64,000 nucleotides of DNA from JAOUJD01 sp963726405 (GCA_963726405.1 CAVSCF010000011.1:310001-374000), one strand, 5' to 3'. Shown: positions 8,058 to 17,448, counted from the first letter of the stretch. Numbers and translations are program-made. Notes: generated by a model from the letters alone, not told the origin.

Positions 8058-11000
8058 ATGTGGATGACGCGCGTCTCGATCAATCATCCGGTGTTCGCGA
8101 CCATGGTCATGGTCGCGCTGACCGTGCTGGGGCTCTTCGCCTACAACAAGCTCGGCGTGGAGCCGATGCCGGACATCAATCCGCCGCGCGTCTCGATCCG
8201 CGTCGCTTACCCGGGCGCGTCCCCCGAGCAGGTCGAAAACGACATCACGAAGCCGGTCGAGAACGCGGTGAACACGGTGGCGGGGGTCAAGCGCATCGCG
8301 TCCGCCTCGTACGAGGGCGTGTCGTACACGTGGGTCGAGTTCCGCCTCGACATCGACACGACCCGCGTCACGCAGGAGATCCGAGACAAGATCGCGCAGA
8401 TCCGCTCCGGCATGCCGCGCGATGCCAAGGATCCCGTGGTCGAGCGCGGCGGCAGCGAGAACGACCAGCCGGTGACGACCTACACGCTGTTCGGTGCCAA
8501 CAAGACCCAGCGCGAACTGACGCTGGCGGCCGAACAGATCGTGCAGAAGGGTTTCGAGCGCGTGAACGGCGTCGGCCGTGTCGCGCTGGGCGGCACCGTG
8601 ACGCGGCAGATCCAGGTGCGGGTGGATCCCGCGCGCCTGACGGCGTTCGGGCTGACGGTGGACACGGTGGTGCAGGCGCTGCGCAACGCCAACGTGTCGG
8701 TGCCGGTGGGAACGATCTCCAACGACACGGCGGAAGCGATCGTGCGCGTCGACGGCCGGCTCGCGGAGCCGGGCCAGTTCGGAAACATCATCGTGGCGCG
8801 CCGCAACGGCACGCCGATCCTGCTGTCGCAGGTGGCCGAGGTGCGCGACGCCGAGCGCGAACGGCAGTCGCTCACGCGCGTGAACGGGCAGCGCGCCGTC
8901 GGCATCTACGTGTTCAAGACGCAGGACGCCAACATCGTCGAGGTCGGCAGCAACCTCAAGGAGGCGGCGGTTGCCATCGCCAAGCAGCTGCCGGCCGGCG
9001 TCGAGCTGAAGCTGCTGTGGGCGATGTCGGACTTCGTGCAGCAGTCGGTCGACAACGTGAAGACCACGATCATCGAAGGCGCGCTGCTGACCGTGCTGAT
9101 CGTGTTCCTCTTCCTCGGGTCGTGGCGCAGCACGGTGATCACCGGGCTGACGCTGCCGATCGCCGTCATCGCCACGTTCATCGCCATCTACGCGCTCGGA
9201 TTCACGCTGAACTACATGACGCTGATGGCGCTGTCGCTGTGCATCGGGCTGCTGATCGACGACGCGATCGTCGTGCGCGAGAACATCGTGCGGCACATCC
9301 GCATGGGCAAGGACCACTACACCGCGGCGCGCGAAGGGACCGACGAGATCGGGCTGGCCGTGCTGGCGACGACGTTCTCGATCGTCGCGGTGTTCGTGCC
9401 GATCGCCTTCATGGGCGGCATCATCGGGAAGTTCTTCTATCCGTTCGGCATGACCGTGGTGGTTGCCGTGCTGGTGTCGCTGTTCGTCAGCTTCACGCTC
9501 GACCCGATGCTGTCCGCCGTGTGGCGCGACCCGCCGGACGGTGCGAAGAACGTCAGGGGAATCGGCCCGGTCCTCGCGGCCTTCGACCGCTTCGTCGATC
9601 GCCTGCATGCCGTCTACGACACGCTGCTGCGCTGGGCGCTGGCGCACCGGAAGACGACGCTTGCGATCGCGACGGCGAGTTTCCTGGCGAGCATCCCGAT
9701 CGGCGGGCTGGTCGGTACCGAAATGGTGCCGGACAGCGACGAGGGTTTCACGAGCGTTCGCCTGACGACACCCGTGGGCTCCAGCCTCGAGTACACGAAC
9801 GAGCGCGTGAAACGGGTCGAGGACATGCTGCGCGAGTTCAAGGAGATCGAGTCGGTCGACACCGGCATCGCCACCGAGGGCGGCAAGAACACCGCGCGCA
9901 TCAACCTGAAGCTCGTGCCGCGGGCCGATCGCGCCCTCAGCCAGAAGAAGATCGAAGAGGCAATCCGCAAGCGCGCCGCGGCCATTCCGGGCGTCGACCT
10001 GCGTGTCGGCTGGGGCGGCCCGATCTACGTGGCGCTGCTCGGCAACAACGACCCCGAGATGAACCGCGTGATACTGGACCTCAAGGACAAGGTCGCGAAG
10101 ATCCAGGGCGTCACCGACATCGAGATCACGGTGAAGGAAGGCACGCCGGCGCTGTCGATCCGGCTCAAGCCCGAACTCGCGGCCGAGTACGGCATCAGCC
10201 ACATGCAGCTCGGCACCACGCTGCGCGCGATGGTCGAAGGCGAGAACTCAGGCTACTGGCTCGCGCCCGACGGCCAGAACTACGAAGTGATGACGCAGCT
10301 GCCGCGCGCCAGCCGCACGGTGGTGGACGACCTGTCCAACCTCAACATCGCGACCAGCCGCCTGCTGCCCGACGGCACGCCGGAGATCGTTCCGCTGCGT
10401 GCGGTCGCGACGATCGAGCGCACCTTCAACCCGGAGAACATCCGCCGGCAGGACCTGCAGCGCCGGGTGGCGCTGTTCGCGAACGTCGAGGGCCGTCCCA
10501 CAGGCGACGCGGGCAAGGAAGTGCAGGACCTGGTGAAGGCCTACGAACTGCCGCCCGGGCTGCGCTTCGACGTGGGAGGGCAGATCAAGGACCAGCAGGA
10601 GATCAACGCGGCGATCGTGGGCGCCCTCGCGCTCGCGGTGATCTTCATCTACATCGTGCTGGCCTCGCAGTTCGGCAGCTTCATACAGCCGGTCGCGATC
10701 ATGGCGTCGTTGCCGCTGTCGATCGTCGGTGTGATGCTGGCGCTGCTGATCACCGGCACGACTCTCAACATCTTCTCGATGATCGGCATCGTCTTCCTGA
10801 TGGGGCTGGTCACCAAGAACGCCATCCTGCTGGTGGACTTCGCGAACAAGGGCCAGCGCGACGGGTTGCCTCGCAACGAGGCGCTGCTGGCCGCGGGGCA
10901 GACGCGCCTGCGGCCGATCATGATGACCACGGCCGCGATGATCTTCGGCATGCTGCCGCTCGCCATCGGGCTGGGCGAAGGCGCGGAGCAGCAGGCGCCG

Positions 11001-11159
11001 ATGGGGCGGGCCATCATCGGCGGCGTGCTCACCTCGACGCTGCTGACGCTCGTCGTCGTGCCGGTGCTCTACACGTACCTGGACGCGTTCGAGCGCCGCT
11101 TCGTGAAGCGGCGCCACGGCGCGCCGGCGCTGTCGCACCAGCCGGCCGACAAGGCCTGA
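8058..11159 (+). CDS. RND family proton-driven efflux pump, inner-membrane subunit
   Basis: The 1033-residue protein has the length and layout of HAE1-type RND pumps: a membrane segment at the N-terminus, a large periplasmic loop, a block of six membrane helices (about residues 335-540), a second periplasmic loop and a second block of helices (about 860-1010). The helix 4 motif GLLIDDAIVVREN carries the paired aspartates of the proton relay. The start VSINHPVFATMVMVALTVLG and IYIVLASQFGSF are typical of this group. The substrate cannot be told from sequence; drugs, solvents or bile-salt-like compounds are usual for HAE1 members, and nothing here indicates a metal exporter. It forms a two-gene operon with the adaptor gene upstream. 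Confidence 0.94.
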   Translation: MWMTRVSINHPVFATMVMVALTVLGLFAYNKLGVEPMPDINPPRVSIRVAYPGASPEQVENDITKPVENAVNTVAGVKRIASASYEGVSYTWVEFRLDIDTTRVTQEIRDKIAQIRSGMPRDAKDPVVERGGSENDQPVTTYTLFGANKTQRELTLAAEQIVQKGFERVNGVGRVALGGTVTRQIQVRVDPARLTAFGLTVDTVVQALRNANVSVPVGTISNDTAEAIVRVDGRLAEPGQFGNIIVARRNGTPILLSQVAEVRDAERERQSLTRVNGQRAVGIYVFKTQDANIVEVGSNLKEAAVAIAKQLPAGVELKLLWAMSDFVQQSVDNVKTTIIEGALLTVLIVFLFLGSWRSTVITGLTLPIAVIATFIAIYALGFTLNYMTLMALSLCIGLLIDDAIVVRENIVRHIRMGKDHYTAAREGTDEIGLAVLATTFSIVAVFVPIAFMGGIIGKFFYPFGMTVVVAVLVSLFVSFTLDPMLSAVWRDPPDGAKNVRGIGPVLAAFDRFVDRLHAVYDTLLRWALAHRKTTLAIATASFLASIPIGGLVGTEMVPDSDEGFTSVRLTTPVGSSLEYTNERVKRVEDMLREFKEIESVDTGIATEGGKNTARINLKLVPRADRALSQKKIEEAIRKRAAAIPGVDLRVGWGGPIYVALLGNNDPEMNRVILDLKDKVAKIQGVTDIEITVKEGTPALSIRLKPELAAEYGISHMQLGTTLRAMVEGENSGYWLAPDGQNYEVMTQLPRASRTVVDDLSNLNIATSRLLPDGTPEIVPLRAVATIERTFNPENIRRQDLQRRVALFANVEGRPTGDAGKEVQDLVKAYELPPGLRFDVGGQIKDQQEINAAIVGALALAVIFIYIVLASQFGSFIQPVAIMASLPLSIVGVMLALLITGTTLNIFSMIGIVFLMGLVTKNAILLVDFANKGQRDGLPRNEALLAAGQTRLRPIMMTTAAMIFGMLPLAIGLGEGAEQQAPMGRAIIGGVLTSTLLTLVVVPVLYTYLDAFERRFVKRRHGAPALSHQPADKA

Positions 11160-11175
11160 GGGCCCGGCCGCGCCG

Positions 11176-11754
11176 TCAGGGGGTGCAGTAGAAGAGCTGC
11201 GCGGGCGGCATGTTGAGCGGCTGGAATCCCCGTCGCACCTGCGAGAACACCTGGCGCAGGCTCGCCAGCACCATCGGCGAGAACTGGTAGACGAGGAAGG
11301 CGCCCTGCGGCTGCAGGACCGCCCGCGTGGCGTGGAGCACCGCTTCGCGCTCGGCGGCCGGCAGCGTGCTGAACGGAATCCCCGAGATCACGAAGTCCGC
11401 CTTGCGCACGCCATGCGCCTTCAGCGCGCCCTGCACCGCCGCGGCCGATCCATGGATCACCTTCAGCCGCGGGTCTCGGGTCGACCGTTGCAGGAAGTCC
11501 ACGAACTCGCGGTTGATCTCGAGCGCGACGAGCATCGCGTCGGGCCGCATCCGCGCGAGGATCTCGTGGGTGAACGTGCCGACGCCCGGTCCGTACTCGA
11601 CGATCACGCGCGCGCGGTCGAAGTCCAGTTCCCCCAGCAGCGTACGGATCAGGAACCGGGAACTCGGAATGAACGATCCGAGCATCAGGGGGTGCTTCAG
11701 GAAGTTCTTGGCGAACAGTGCGGTCTGCACTAGCGGCGATGCCAGACGTGCCAT
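11176..11754 (-). CDS. Class I SAM methyltransferase, phospholipid/rRNA-methylase-like
   Basis: The start is taken as the ATG at 11754, giving 192 residues; the frame is open for 100 codons more but that part overlaps the divergent gene and has no homology. The SAM-binding motif I reads VEYGPGVGTFTHEIL, followed by an acidic motif II (ALEINREF). The N-terminal FLKHPLMLGSFIPSSRF is the sequence usual in proteins annotated as rRNA adenine dimethylase-like or phosphatidylethanolamine N-methyltransferase (PmtA) relatives. I cannot tell lipid from RNA as substrate. It converges on the efflux pump gene, whose stop is 16 bases away, and diverges from the gene at 11833. Confidence 0.8.
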   Translation of the reverse strand: MARLASPLVQTALFAKNFLKHPLMLGSFIPSSRFLIRTLLGELDFDRARVIVEYGPGVGTFTHEILARMRPDAMLVALEINREFVDFLQRSTRDPRLKVIHGSAAAVQGALKAHGVRKADFVISGIPFSTLPAAEREAVLHATRAVLQPQGAFLVYQFSPMVLASLRQVFSQVRRGFQPLNMPPAQLFYCTP

Positions 11755-11832
11755 TCGGTCTCCTCGGAGGGGGTCTGCCGGACAGAGGCAAGCCGGATGC
11801 GTGGGTGCCCGGCTGTCCGCTAACCTTCGTGA

Positions 11833-12390
11833 ATGGTACGACCGCTCCTCGCTCCCGATCCAGGTCCGACGGTGCTCCGCTGGGGCTGGTTCCTCTGGGT
11901 CACGTGGGCCGTCATCGGCACCGGGCTGCTCGGCGAGGACATCCACTCGGGCGGCTTTGCGCTGGGCGTCGTCCTGTCCGCGCCGTTCTGGGCCCTCTGG
12001 CTGCTCTGGCCTTTGTATCGAGGCTGGGCGCTGTGGGTGCGCTGGTCGCGCCACTCCCGATGGCAGGCATGGCAGGGCAACTATTACGAGTTCGACGGGC
12101 AGCAGGTCCGGGTGGTGTTCGAGGATGACCTGGTCTGGTTTTCGGCCGACGACGTCTTCGACGCGCTGCGACTCGAAGGGCGCCAGCGGGACCCGGAGCG
12201 TGGCCGCCTGGTCGCGGGGCGGGATGGCCTCGCGGAACTTGCCGGCTCCGGGCTGCTGGTCTTCTCGGAGGCCGGCCTGCGCGCGTGGCTCGACCGGCGC
12301 ACTGAGCCCGAGGCCCTGAAGTTCGCGCGATGGGTCGACCTGCAGGTCATCGATCCCTATCGGCGCCGCCGGGAGCTCGGCGGCGCCTGA
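11833..12390 (+). CDS. Predicted membrane protein, unknown function
   Basis: The 185-residue protein has two closely spaced hydrophobic segments near the N-terminus (about residues 17-37 and 43-65, very rich in Trp and Leu), then a soluble C-terminal domain of about 110 residues. That domain contains QQVRVVFEDDLVWFSADDVFDAL, which looks like the opening of a phage-antirepressor-like fold, and ends in an Arg-rich tail. No family is recognised with confidence. It is divergent from the methyltransferase gene at 11754, with 78 bases between starts. Confidence 0.7.
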   Translation: MVRPLLAPDPGPTVLRWGWFLWVTWAVIGTGLLGEDIHSGGFALGVVLSAPFWALWLLWPLYRGWALWVRWSRHSRWQAWQGNYYEFDGQQVRVVFEDDLVWFSADDVFDALRLEGRQRDPERGRLVAGRDGLAELAGSGLLVFSEAGLRAWLDRRTEPEALKFARWVDLQVIDPYRRRRELGGA

Positions 12391-12392
12391 GC

Positions 12393-12608
12393 GTGGTCGC
12401 GTGGCTCGGGCGTCACGGTCCTTGCTGGCACAACCACTTCGAGTCCGAGGCGCGCCGGGAAGCCGAGGTCGAAGATCGGTTCTTCGCGCAGACCGCTCAG
12501 GACGGTGCGCGCGCGGGCGACGTCAGGCCGCGCGGTGTCGGGAACGCTCCCGCCCGGGCGCCGCGGGAAGGGCAGGGCAAGCCGTACGCCCGCGCTAATC
12601 CAGCGTGA
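12393..12608 (+). CDS. Possible small protein, 71 residues
   Basis: A GTG at 12393, two bases after the stop of the preceding membrane-protein gene, opens a 71-codon frame. The sequence is ordinary in composition (LGRHGPCWHNHFESEARREA, then a basic, Pro/Ala/Arg-rich tail) and could be translated by coupling to the upstream gene. Its last 14 bases overlap the 3' end of the exonuclease III gene on the other strand. No homologue is recognised and no independent ribosome site is seen. Confidence 0.35.
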   Translation: MVAWLGRHGPCWHNHFESEARREAEVEDRFFAQTAQDGARAGDVRPRGVGNAPARAPREGQGKPYARANPA

Positions 12609-13377
12609 CGATCACCGGCGCGTGGTCGCTCGGCTGTTCGCGCCGACGCGGCTCGACGTCGATCGTGCAATGCGTGCAGCGCGGCACGAGCGCCTTCGAC
12701 AGCAGGATGTGGTCGATCCGCAGCCCCATCTTGCGACGGAAGGCGAGCATGCGGTAATCCCACCACGTGTAGCTGCGCTCGGGTTGCTCGAACAGGCGGA
12801 AGCTGTCGACGAGGCCGACGGCGACGAGGTCGCGGAAGGCCTGCTTTTCGGGCTCCGAGAACAGCACCTGGCCCGCCCAGACCTTCGGGTCGTGCACGTC
12901 GCGGTCCTCGGGGGCGACGTTGTAGTCGCCGAGCACGGCGAGTTGCGGCCAACGCGCGAGTTCCTCCCGCAGCCACTGGTTCAGCGCCGCGATCCAGCGC
13001 AGCTTGTACTCGTACTTGTCGCTGCCGACCGACTGCCCGTTCGGAAAGTAGCAGCAGACCACGCGGACACCTGCGACCGTAGCGGCGATGAGCCGCTTCT
13101 GCTCGTCGGCGAAGTTGGGCAGGTTCGCCTGCACGTCGGTTGCCACGCCCACGGTCGCGCGCCGCGTGAGGATCGCCACTCCGTTGTAGGTCTTCTGACC
13201 CGTGAACACGCTCTCGTAGCCCGCCTGCTGAAGAGGCTCGACCGGAAACTTGTCGTCCGCTAGTTTCGTCTCCTGCAGGCACACCACATCGACGGCGTGC
13301 TCGGCCAGCCAGTCGAGCAGGTGCGGCAGGCGCACCTTCAGCGAGTTCACGTTCCAGGTGGCGAGCGTCAGGGCCAT
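12595..13377 (-). CDS. xthA: Exonuclease III
   Basis: The 260-residue protein starts at the ATG at 13377. It shows the full exonuclease III / AP endonuclease set: LATWNVNSLKVR at the N-terminus, the metal-binding glutamate in CLQETKL, GDYNVAPEDRDV, the RIDHILLS segment and SDHAPVIV at the end. The enzyme nicks DNA at abasic sites and degrades 3' ends during base-excision repair. The length equals the family norm (about 260). It is divergent from the TPR gene at 13659, with a 281-base intergenic region in which I see no other gene. Confidence 0.95.
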   Translation of the reverse strand: MALTLATWNVNSLKVRLPHLLDWLAEHAVDVVCLQETKLADDKFPVEPLQQAGYESVFTGQKTYNGVAILTRRATVGVATDVQANLPNFADEQKRLIAATVAGVRVVCCYFPNGQSVGSDKYEYKLRWIAALNQWLREELARWPQLAVLGDYNVAPEDRDVHDPKVWAGQVLFSEPEKQAFRDLVAVGLVDSFRLFEQPERSYTWWDYRMLAFRRKMGLRIDHILLSKALVPRCTHCTIDVEPRRREQPSDHAPVIVTLD

Positions 13378-13658
13378 CGCGGGATTGCCTATCTCTGTTG
13401 GGTGTGCGGGCGCATTGCCTCCCTTTATAGCGGATGGCGCTGGCGCGGCTGTTCGCTGCGTCGACATGCATGGCTGTCGAGGAGAACAGCGATGCTTTCC
13501 ATATTCGAAGTAGGGGTTACGTCTGCACGCACCGCGCATCCCACGTGTGCGTCGATCGCGCCGACTGGGCGGTGCAGCACGTGGTTTCACGATTGACCCT
13601 CGACCGGGCGCAGCGCACATTGACCGCCCCCTTCCGCAGCAAGAACAAGAGGTGTCCC

Positions 13659-15245
13659 ATGAAGCTCGCTCCCGCATTGCTCTCCGCCGCCGTCGCCATG
13701 GCCGTGCAGGTCGCGCCGTCCGCGCAGGCTGCTTCGAAGGATTCCCGGCTCGGCAAGGTCGCATTCCCAACCAGTTGCGATCCCAAGGTCCAGCCGCAGT
13801 TCGATCGCGCGGTCGCCATGCTCCATTCCTTCTGGTACTCCGAAGGCGAGAAGGCGTTCCGTGAAGTGCTGAAAGGCGATCCGCAGTGCGCCATCGCCCA
13901 TTGGGGCATCGCGTCGCTCCTGATGTCGAATCCGCTTGCCGGCCAGGGCGCGTCCCCGAAGGGCGCAGAGCAGGCGCAGGCCGCCATCGAGGAGGGCCGT
14001 CGCATCGGTGCGAAGACCGCACGCGAGCGGGACTACATCGAAGCGGTCGCGGCGTACTACAAGGACTTCGCGCAGCGTTCCGAGAAGGAACGGCAGGCGT
14101 CGCGCGCGGCGGCGTACGAAGCGCTCGCGCAGCGCTATCCGACGGACGACGAAGCGAAGATCTTCTCGGCGCTCTACATCGCCGGTACGCAGGCGCAGGC
14201 CGACCAGAGCTACGCGGCGTACCGCAAGGCGTCGGCGATCCTCGAGGAGCAGTTCGCCAAGTCCCCGGACCATCCTGGCGTCGCGCACTACCTGATACAC
14301 AGTTACGACGCACCGCCGATCGCGAAGGACGGCGTCAAGGCCGCCAAGCTCTATGCCGACATCGCGCCCGCGGCCCCGCACGCGCTGCACATGCCGTCGC
14401 ACATCTTCACGCGCGTCGGCTCGTGGAAGGAATCGGCGGCGACGAACAAGCGCTCGATGGAGGCTGCGGCCGCCGGCGGCGATGGCGACGAAGCCTGGCA
14501 TGCGGTCGATTACATGGTGTACGCGAACCTGCAGCTCGCCCGCGACGGCGAAGCGCGCAAGGTGATGGACGAAGCGAAGTACCTGCCGGGCACGAGTCCG
14601 CGATTCGTCGGCCCCTATGCGATCGCGGCCGTCCCGGCCCGGTATGCCGCGGAACGTGGCGACTGGAAGGCGGCGGCGAATCTGGTCCCGACGGGCAGCA
14701 GTTACCCCTTCGTCGAGGCGATCACGCATTTCACGCGGAGCCTCGGCGCCGCGCGCAGCGGTGACCTCGCCGCGGCGAAGCAGGATGCGCAGCGCCTTGA
14801 CGCCTTCCACAAGGCGCTCGTCGAGGCGAAGAACACCTACTGGGCGACCGAAGTCGACGTGCAGCGCACCGCGGCAGCCGCCTGGATCCAGCTGGGCGAG
14901 GGCAACAAGGAGGAGGCGGTGCGCTTGATGCGGTCGGCCGCGGACATGGAAGATCGCAACGAGAAGCACATCGTCACGCCGGGCCGCGTCATACCCGCGC
15001 GCGAACTGCTGGGCGAGATGCTGCTGGAGCTGAAGCAGCCCCAGGCCGCGCTGAAGGAGTTCGAGGCGTCGCAGACGCGCGAACCGAATCGCTTCCGCAA
15101 CTACCTCGGTTCGGCGAAGGCCGCCGAGATGGCGGGAGACAAGGCGAAGGCGGCCAGCTACTACGAGAAGCTCATGGCGCTGGCGAAGGATGCCGACACG
15201 AACCGGCCCGAACTCGCGGCCGCGCGCAAGGTCGCATCCCGCTAG
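13659..15245 (+). CDS. Exported tetratricopeptide-repeat protein
   Basis: The ATG at 13659, behind AAGAGG, gives 528 residues beginning with a signal peptide (MKLAPALLSAAVAMA..., cleavage after AQA near residue 24). Helical repeats of TPR type run through the protein (for example FREVLKGDPQCAIAHWGIAS and the C-terminal LLELKQPQAALKEFEAS). Two His-bearing motifs sit in the middle, HYLIHSYDAPP and HALHMPSHIF; they are conserved in my memory of this family and could bind metal or heme, but that is inference. A role in periplasmic protein interaction is likely; the partner is unknown. It is monocistronic by spacing. Confidence 0.8.
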   Translation: MKLAPALLSAAVAMAVQVAPSAQAASKDSRLGKVAFPTSCDPKVQPQFDRAVAMLHSFWYSEGEKAFREVLKGDPQCAIAHWGIASLLMSNPLAGQGASPKGAEQAQAAIEEGRRIGAKTARERDYIEAVAAYYKDFAQRSEKERQASRAAAYEALAQRYPTDDEAKIFSALYIAGTQAQADQSYAAYRKASAILEEQFAKSPDHPGVAHYLIHSYDAPPIAKDGVKAAKLYADIAPAAPHALHMPSHIFTRVGSWKESAATNKRSMEAAAAGGDGDEAWHAVDYMVYANLQLARDGEARKVMDEAKYLPGTSPRFVGPYAIAAVPARYAAERGDWKAAANLVPTGSSYPFVEAITHFTRSLGAARSGDLAAAKQDAQRLDAFHKALVEAKNTYWATEVDVQRTAAAAWIQLGEGNKEEAVRLMRSAADMEDRNEKHIVTPGRVIPARELLGEMLLELKQPQAALKEFEASQTREPNRFRNYLGSAKAAEMAGDKAKAASYYEKLMALAKDADTNRPELAAARKVASR

Positions 15246-15345
15246 ATCCTCGCCGATGGCGGACCGCGGTCGGGCAGTGCCTGGCCGGGGTCGCACGTCG
15301 CAATCGAGCGGGTAAGCTCGCGCCCTCCAATGAGGCGGTCGCGAC

Positions 15346-16062
15346 ATGGCTACGCTCAAGGCGCTGGTTTTCGATGTGTTCGGCACGGTGGTCGACTGGC
15401 GTGAGGGGGTCGCGCGCGACCTCGCGGCGTTCCTGAATAAGCATGGCGCCGCGGAGGTCGACCCTCACGCGGTCGCCGACGCCTGGCGCCGCCGCTACCA
15501 GCCGGCGATGGAGGAGTGCCGGTCCGGCCGGCGGCCGTTCACGCGGCTCGACGTCCTGCATCGCGAGAACCTCGAGGCGGTGTTGTCGGAATCCGGTGTC
15601 GACCTGCGATCGGTCGGCCCGGCCGAACTGGACGACCTCAACCGCGCGTGGCACCGGCTCGATCCCTGGCCGGACTCGATACCGGGGCTGCTCCGGCTGA
15701 AGGCGCGCTACGTCATCGCACCGCTGTCCAACGGCAACGTCGCGCTGCTGCTGAACATGGCGAAGCGCGCGGGGCTTCCGTGGGACGCGATCCTCGGGGC
15801 GGAAGTGGCGGGCGCGTACAAGCCCCAGCCCGAGGCCTATCTGCGGACAGCGGACATCCTCGGATTGCAACCCGACGAGGTGTGCCTTGTCGCCGCCCAC
15901 AACGGCGACCTGAAAGCCGCACGCGGGTGCGGCCTTGCCACGGCGTTCGTGCTGCGCGCGACCGAGCACGGACCCGCGCAGACGACCGACCTTGCGCCGA
16001 GCGAGGCATGGGACGTCGTCGCGGCGGATTTCCTCGACCTCGCCGACCGCCTGGGTTGCTGA
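15346..16062 (+). CDS. Haloacid dehalogenase, type II (HAD superfamily)
   Basis: The 238-residue protein carries the HAD motifs in order: VFDVFGTVVDWR with nucleophile D10, APLSNGN (motif II), the Lys in GAYKPQPEAY (motif III) and VAAHNGDLKAARGCG (motif IV). This layout and the VFDVFGTVVDWR start are those of L-2-haloacid dehalogenases, which replace the halogen of 2-haloalkanoic acids with hydroxyl. Some relatives are phosphatases, so substrate is uncertain. A GAGG ribosome site precedes the ATG. The GFA gene starts 7 bases after its stop and is probably cotranscribed. Confidence 0.85.
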   Translation: MATLKALVFDVFGTVVDWREGVARDLAAFLNKHGAAEVDPHAVADAWRRRYQPAMEECRSGRRPFTRLDVLHRENLEAVLSESGVDLRSVGPAELDDLNRAWHRLDPWPDSIPGLLRLKARYVIAPLSNGNVALLLNMAKRAGLPWDAILGAEVAGAYKPQPEAYLRTADILGLQPDEVCLVAAHNGDLKAARGCGLATAFVLRATEHGPAQTTDLAPSEAWDVVAADFLDLADRLGC

Positions 16063-16069
16063 GCGTCCG

Positions 16070-16534
16070 ATGCGGATCCGCGGAAGCTGCCACTGCGGGA
16101 ACATCGCGTTCACGCTCGACTGGACTCCGGAGCCCTCCGCGATTCCCGCACGCGCCTGCACCTGCGCGTTCTGCCGCAAGCACGGCGGCGTGTGGACAGC
16201 GTGTCCGGCCGGGACGCTCAACGTGGCTGTCGGCGATGCGTCGCTCGTTTCCCGCTATGCCTTCGAGACGAAGACCGCCGAGTTCCACGTCTGCGCCCGC
16301 TGCGGCGTGGTGCCACTGGCGACGAGCACCATCGACGCGCGCGACTACGCGGTGGTGAACGTCAACACACTGGAGGGCATCGATCGCTCGATGCTCGTGA
16401 TGTCCCCGGTCACTTTCGACGGGGAGAGCGTCGCCGACCGGCTTGCCCGGCGCACGCGGAACTGGATCGGCAACGTGCGATTCACTCGCGCGGACGACAA
16501 CACGGCGGGCCGCCCGGGCCGCACCTCCGATTGA
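16070..16534 (+). CDS. GFA-family zinc-binding protein
   Basis: The 154-residue protein belongs to the GFA (glutathione-dependent formaldehyde-activating enzyme-like) family. Zinc ligands are visible as SCHCG at residues 5-9, CTCAFCRKHGG near residue 30 and CARCG near residue 76. Despite the family name, most members have no shown formaldehyde activity and the substrate here is unknown. The gene follows the haloacid dehalogenase by 7 bases. Its 3' end faces the cytochrome gene on the other strand. Confidence 0.85.
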   Translation: MRIRGSCHCGNIAFTLDWTPEPSAIPARACTCAFCRKHGGVWTACPAGTLNVAVGDASLVSRYAFETKTAEFHVCARCGVVPLATSTIDARDYAVVNVNTLEGIDRSMLVMSPVTFDGESVADRLARRTRNWIGNVRFTRADDNTAGRPGRTSD

Positions 16535-16555
16535 ATCGGTGGCGCCGCCCGGCGG

Positions 16556-16870
16556 TCACTTCATCGGCAGCTTGTAATACGCCTCGTTCAGGTGGGCCGC
16601 GACGTGCTCTTCGTCGTCCGGAAACAGGCCGATGTTCAGCATCGTGTTGCAGCCCGCCACCTGAGCCTTCAGCTTCTCCCAGCTCGTGACCTTGCGGTCC
16701 TTGCGCGTGTAGATGCTGCCAGGGGGTCCGTACACCTTCGACTCGTGGCAGGCTTCGCACTTGTGCTGCTGCACGAGCTTCTGGCCTTCGGCGGTCTGCG
16801 GCGTGGCGCCGGCCGACAGCGGTGCAAGCAGGGCGAGGCAGGCGATGCGGGCAACGGCGTGAATCGTCAT
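16556..16870 (-). CDS. Small periplasmic mono-heme cytochrome c-like protein
   Basis: The 104-residue precursor starts at the ATG at 16870. A signal peptide (cleavage near A22) is followed by the heme attachment motif CEACH at residues 38-42. A methionine-bearing segment (CNTMLNIGLFPDD) and the HVAAHLNEAYYKL helix follow, the pattern of short class I cytochromes often fused to or found beside redox enzymes. It would act as an electron carrier in the periplasm. The partner is not evident: it lies between the GFA gene and a divergent RDD gene. Confidence 0.82.
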   Translation of the reverse strand: MTIHAVARIACLALLAPLSAGATPQTAEGQKLVQQHKCEACHESKVYGPPGSIYTRKDRKVTSWEKLKAQVAGCNTMLNIGLFPDDEEHVAAHLNEAYYKLPMK

Positions 16871-16992
16871 GGTGACTCCCGGATGGCGACGCGCGCAGTC
16901 CGTGGCGCGATGGAGCATCATCGCGCGGGGCAGGCCTCCATACAACCGCGTTGCCGGTACTGCAATTGGCGACGCACGATCCGGGAATCCGA

Positions 16993-17448
16993 ATGAACGA
17001 CGAACTCGAGTACGCCGGTTTCTGGGTGCGGGTTGGCGCGGCGCTGATCGACACCATCCTCATCGCCATCGTCATCTGGCCCGTGATGACGGCGGTGTAC
17101 GGCACCGACTACTGGAGCGGCGACAGGCTGGTCCAGGGGCCAGTGGACTTCCTGGTGTCCTGGGTGCTGCCCGCGGTCGCGGTGGTCCTCTTCTGGCTTG
17201 CCCGCCAGGCGACGCCGGGCAAGATGGCCTTCGCCGCCCGCATCGTCGACGCGAAGACGGGCGGCAAGCCCACCACCATGCAACTGGTCATCCGCTATCT
17301 CGGGTACTACGTCTCGATGCTGCCGCTGTTCCTCGGCATTCTCTGGGTGGCGTTCGACCCGCGGAAGCAGGGTTGGCATGACAAGATGGCGGGCACCGTC
17401 GTCGTGCGCCGCAAGGGCGGCACCGCGGCACCGGTCCGTTTCGGCTGA
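16993..17448 (+). CDS. RDD family membrane protein
   Basis: The ATG at 16993 gives 151 residues. The N-terminal segment YAGFWVRVGAALIDTILI holds the Arg and the Asp (RVGAALID) of the RDD motif, and two to three further hydrophobic segments follow, with the family signature TPGKMAFAARIVDAKTG between them and FDPRKQGWHDKMAGTVVV at the end. RDD proteins are small inner-membrane proteins; a few are linked to Na+/H+ exchange, most are of unknown role. The GNAT gene lies 41 bases downstream on the same strand. Confidence 0.85.
   Translation: MNDELEYAGFWVRVGAALIDTILIAIVIWPVMTAVYGTDYWSGDRLVQGPVDFLVSWVLPAVAVVLFWLARQATPGKMAFAARIVDAKTGGKPTTMQLVIRYLGYYVSMLPLFLGILWVAFDPRKQGWHDKMAGTVVVRRKGGTAAPVRFG

Noticed and set aside
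6072..10202. Very long open frame on the minus strand, over 1300 codons, opposite ntrC and the efflux genes
   Set aside because: It is a GC-driven shadow of genes on the other strand: composition is dominated by Arg, His, Asp and Gly with no domain.
6584..11191. Forward frame of over 1500 codons through both efflux genes
   Set aside because: Out of frame with two clearly recognisable genes; low-complexity Arg/Gly-rich product.
13491..13595. Short frame with an AGGAG upstream in the xthA-TPR gap
   Set aside because: 34 codons, no recognisable sequence and no operon context; I would not call it without conservation.
13587..15386. Long minus-strand frame opposite the TPR gene
   Set aside because: Shadow frame; the forward product has a signal peptide and TPR repeats while this one has no features.
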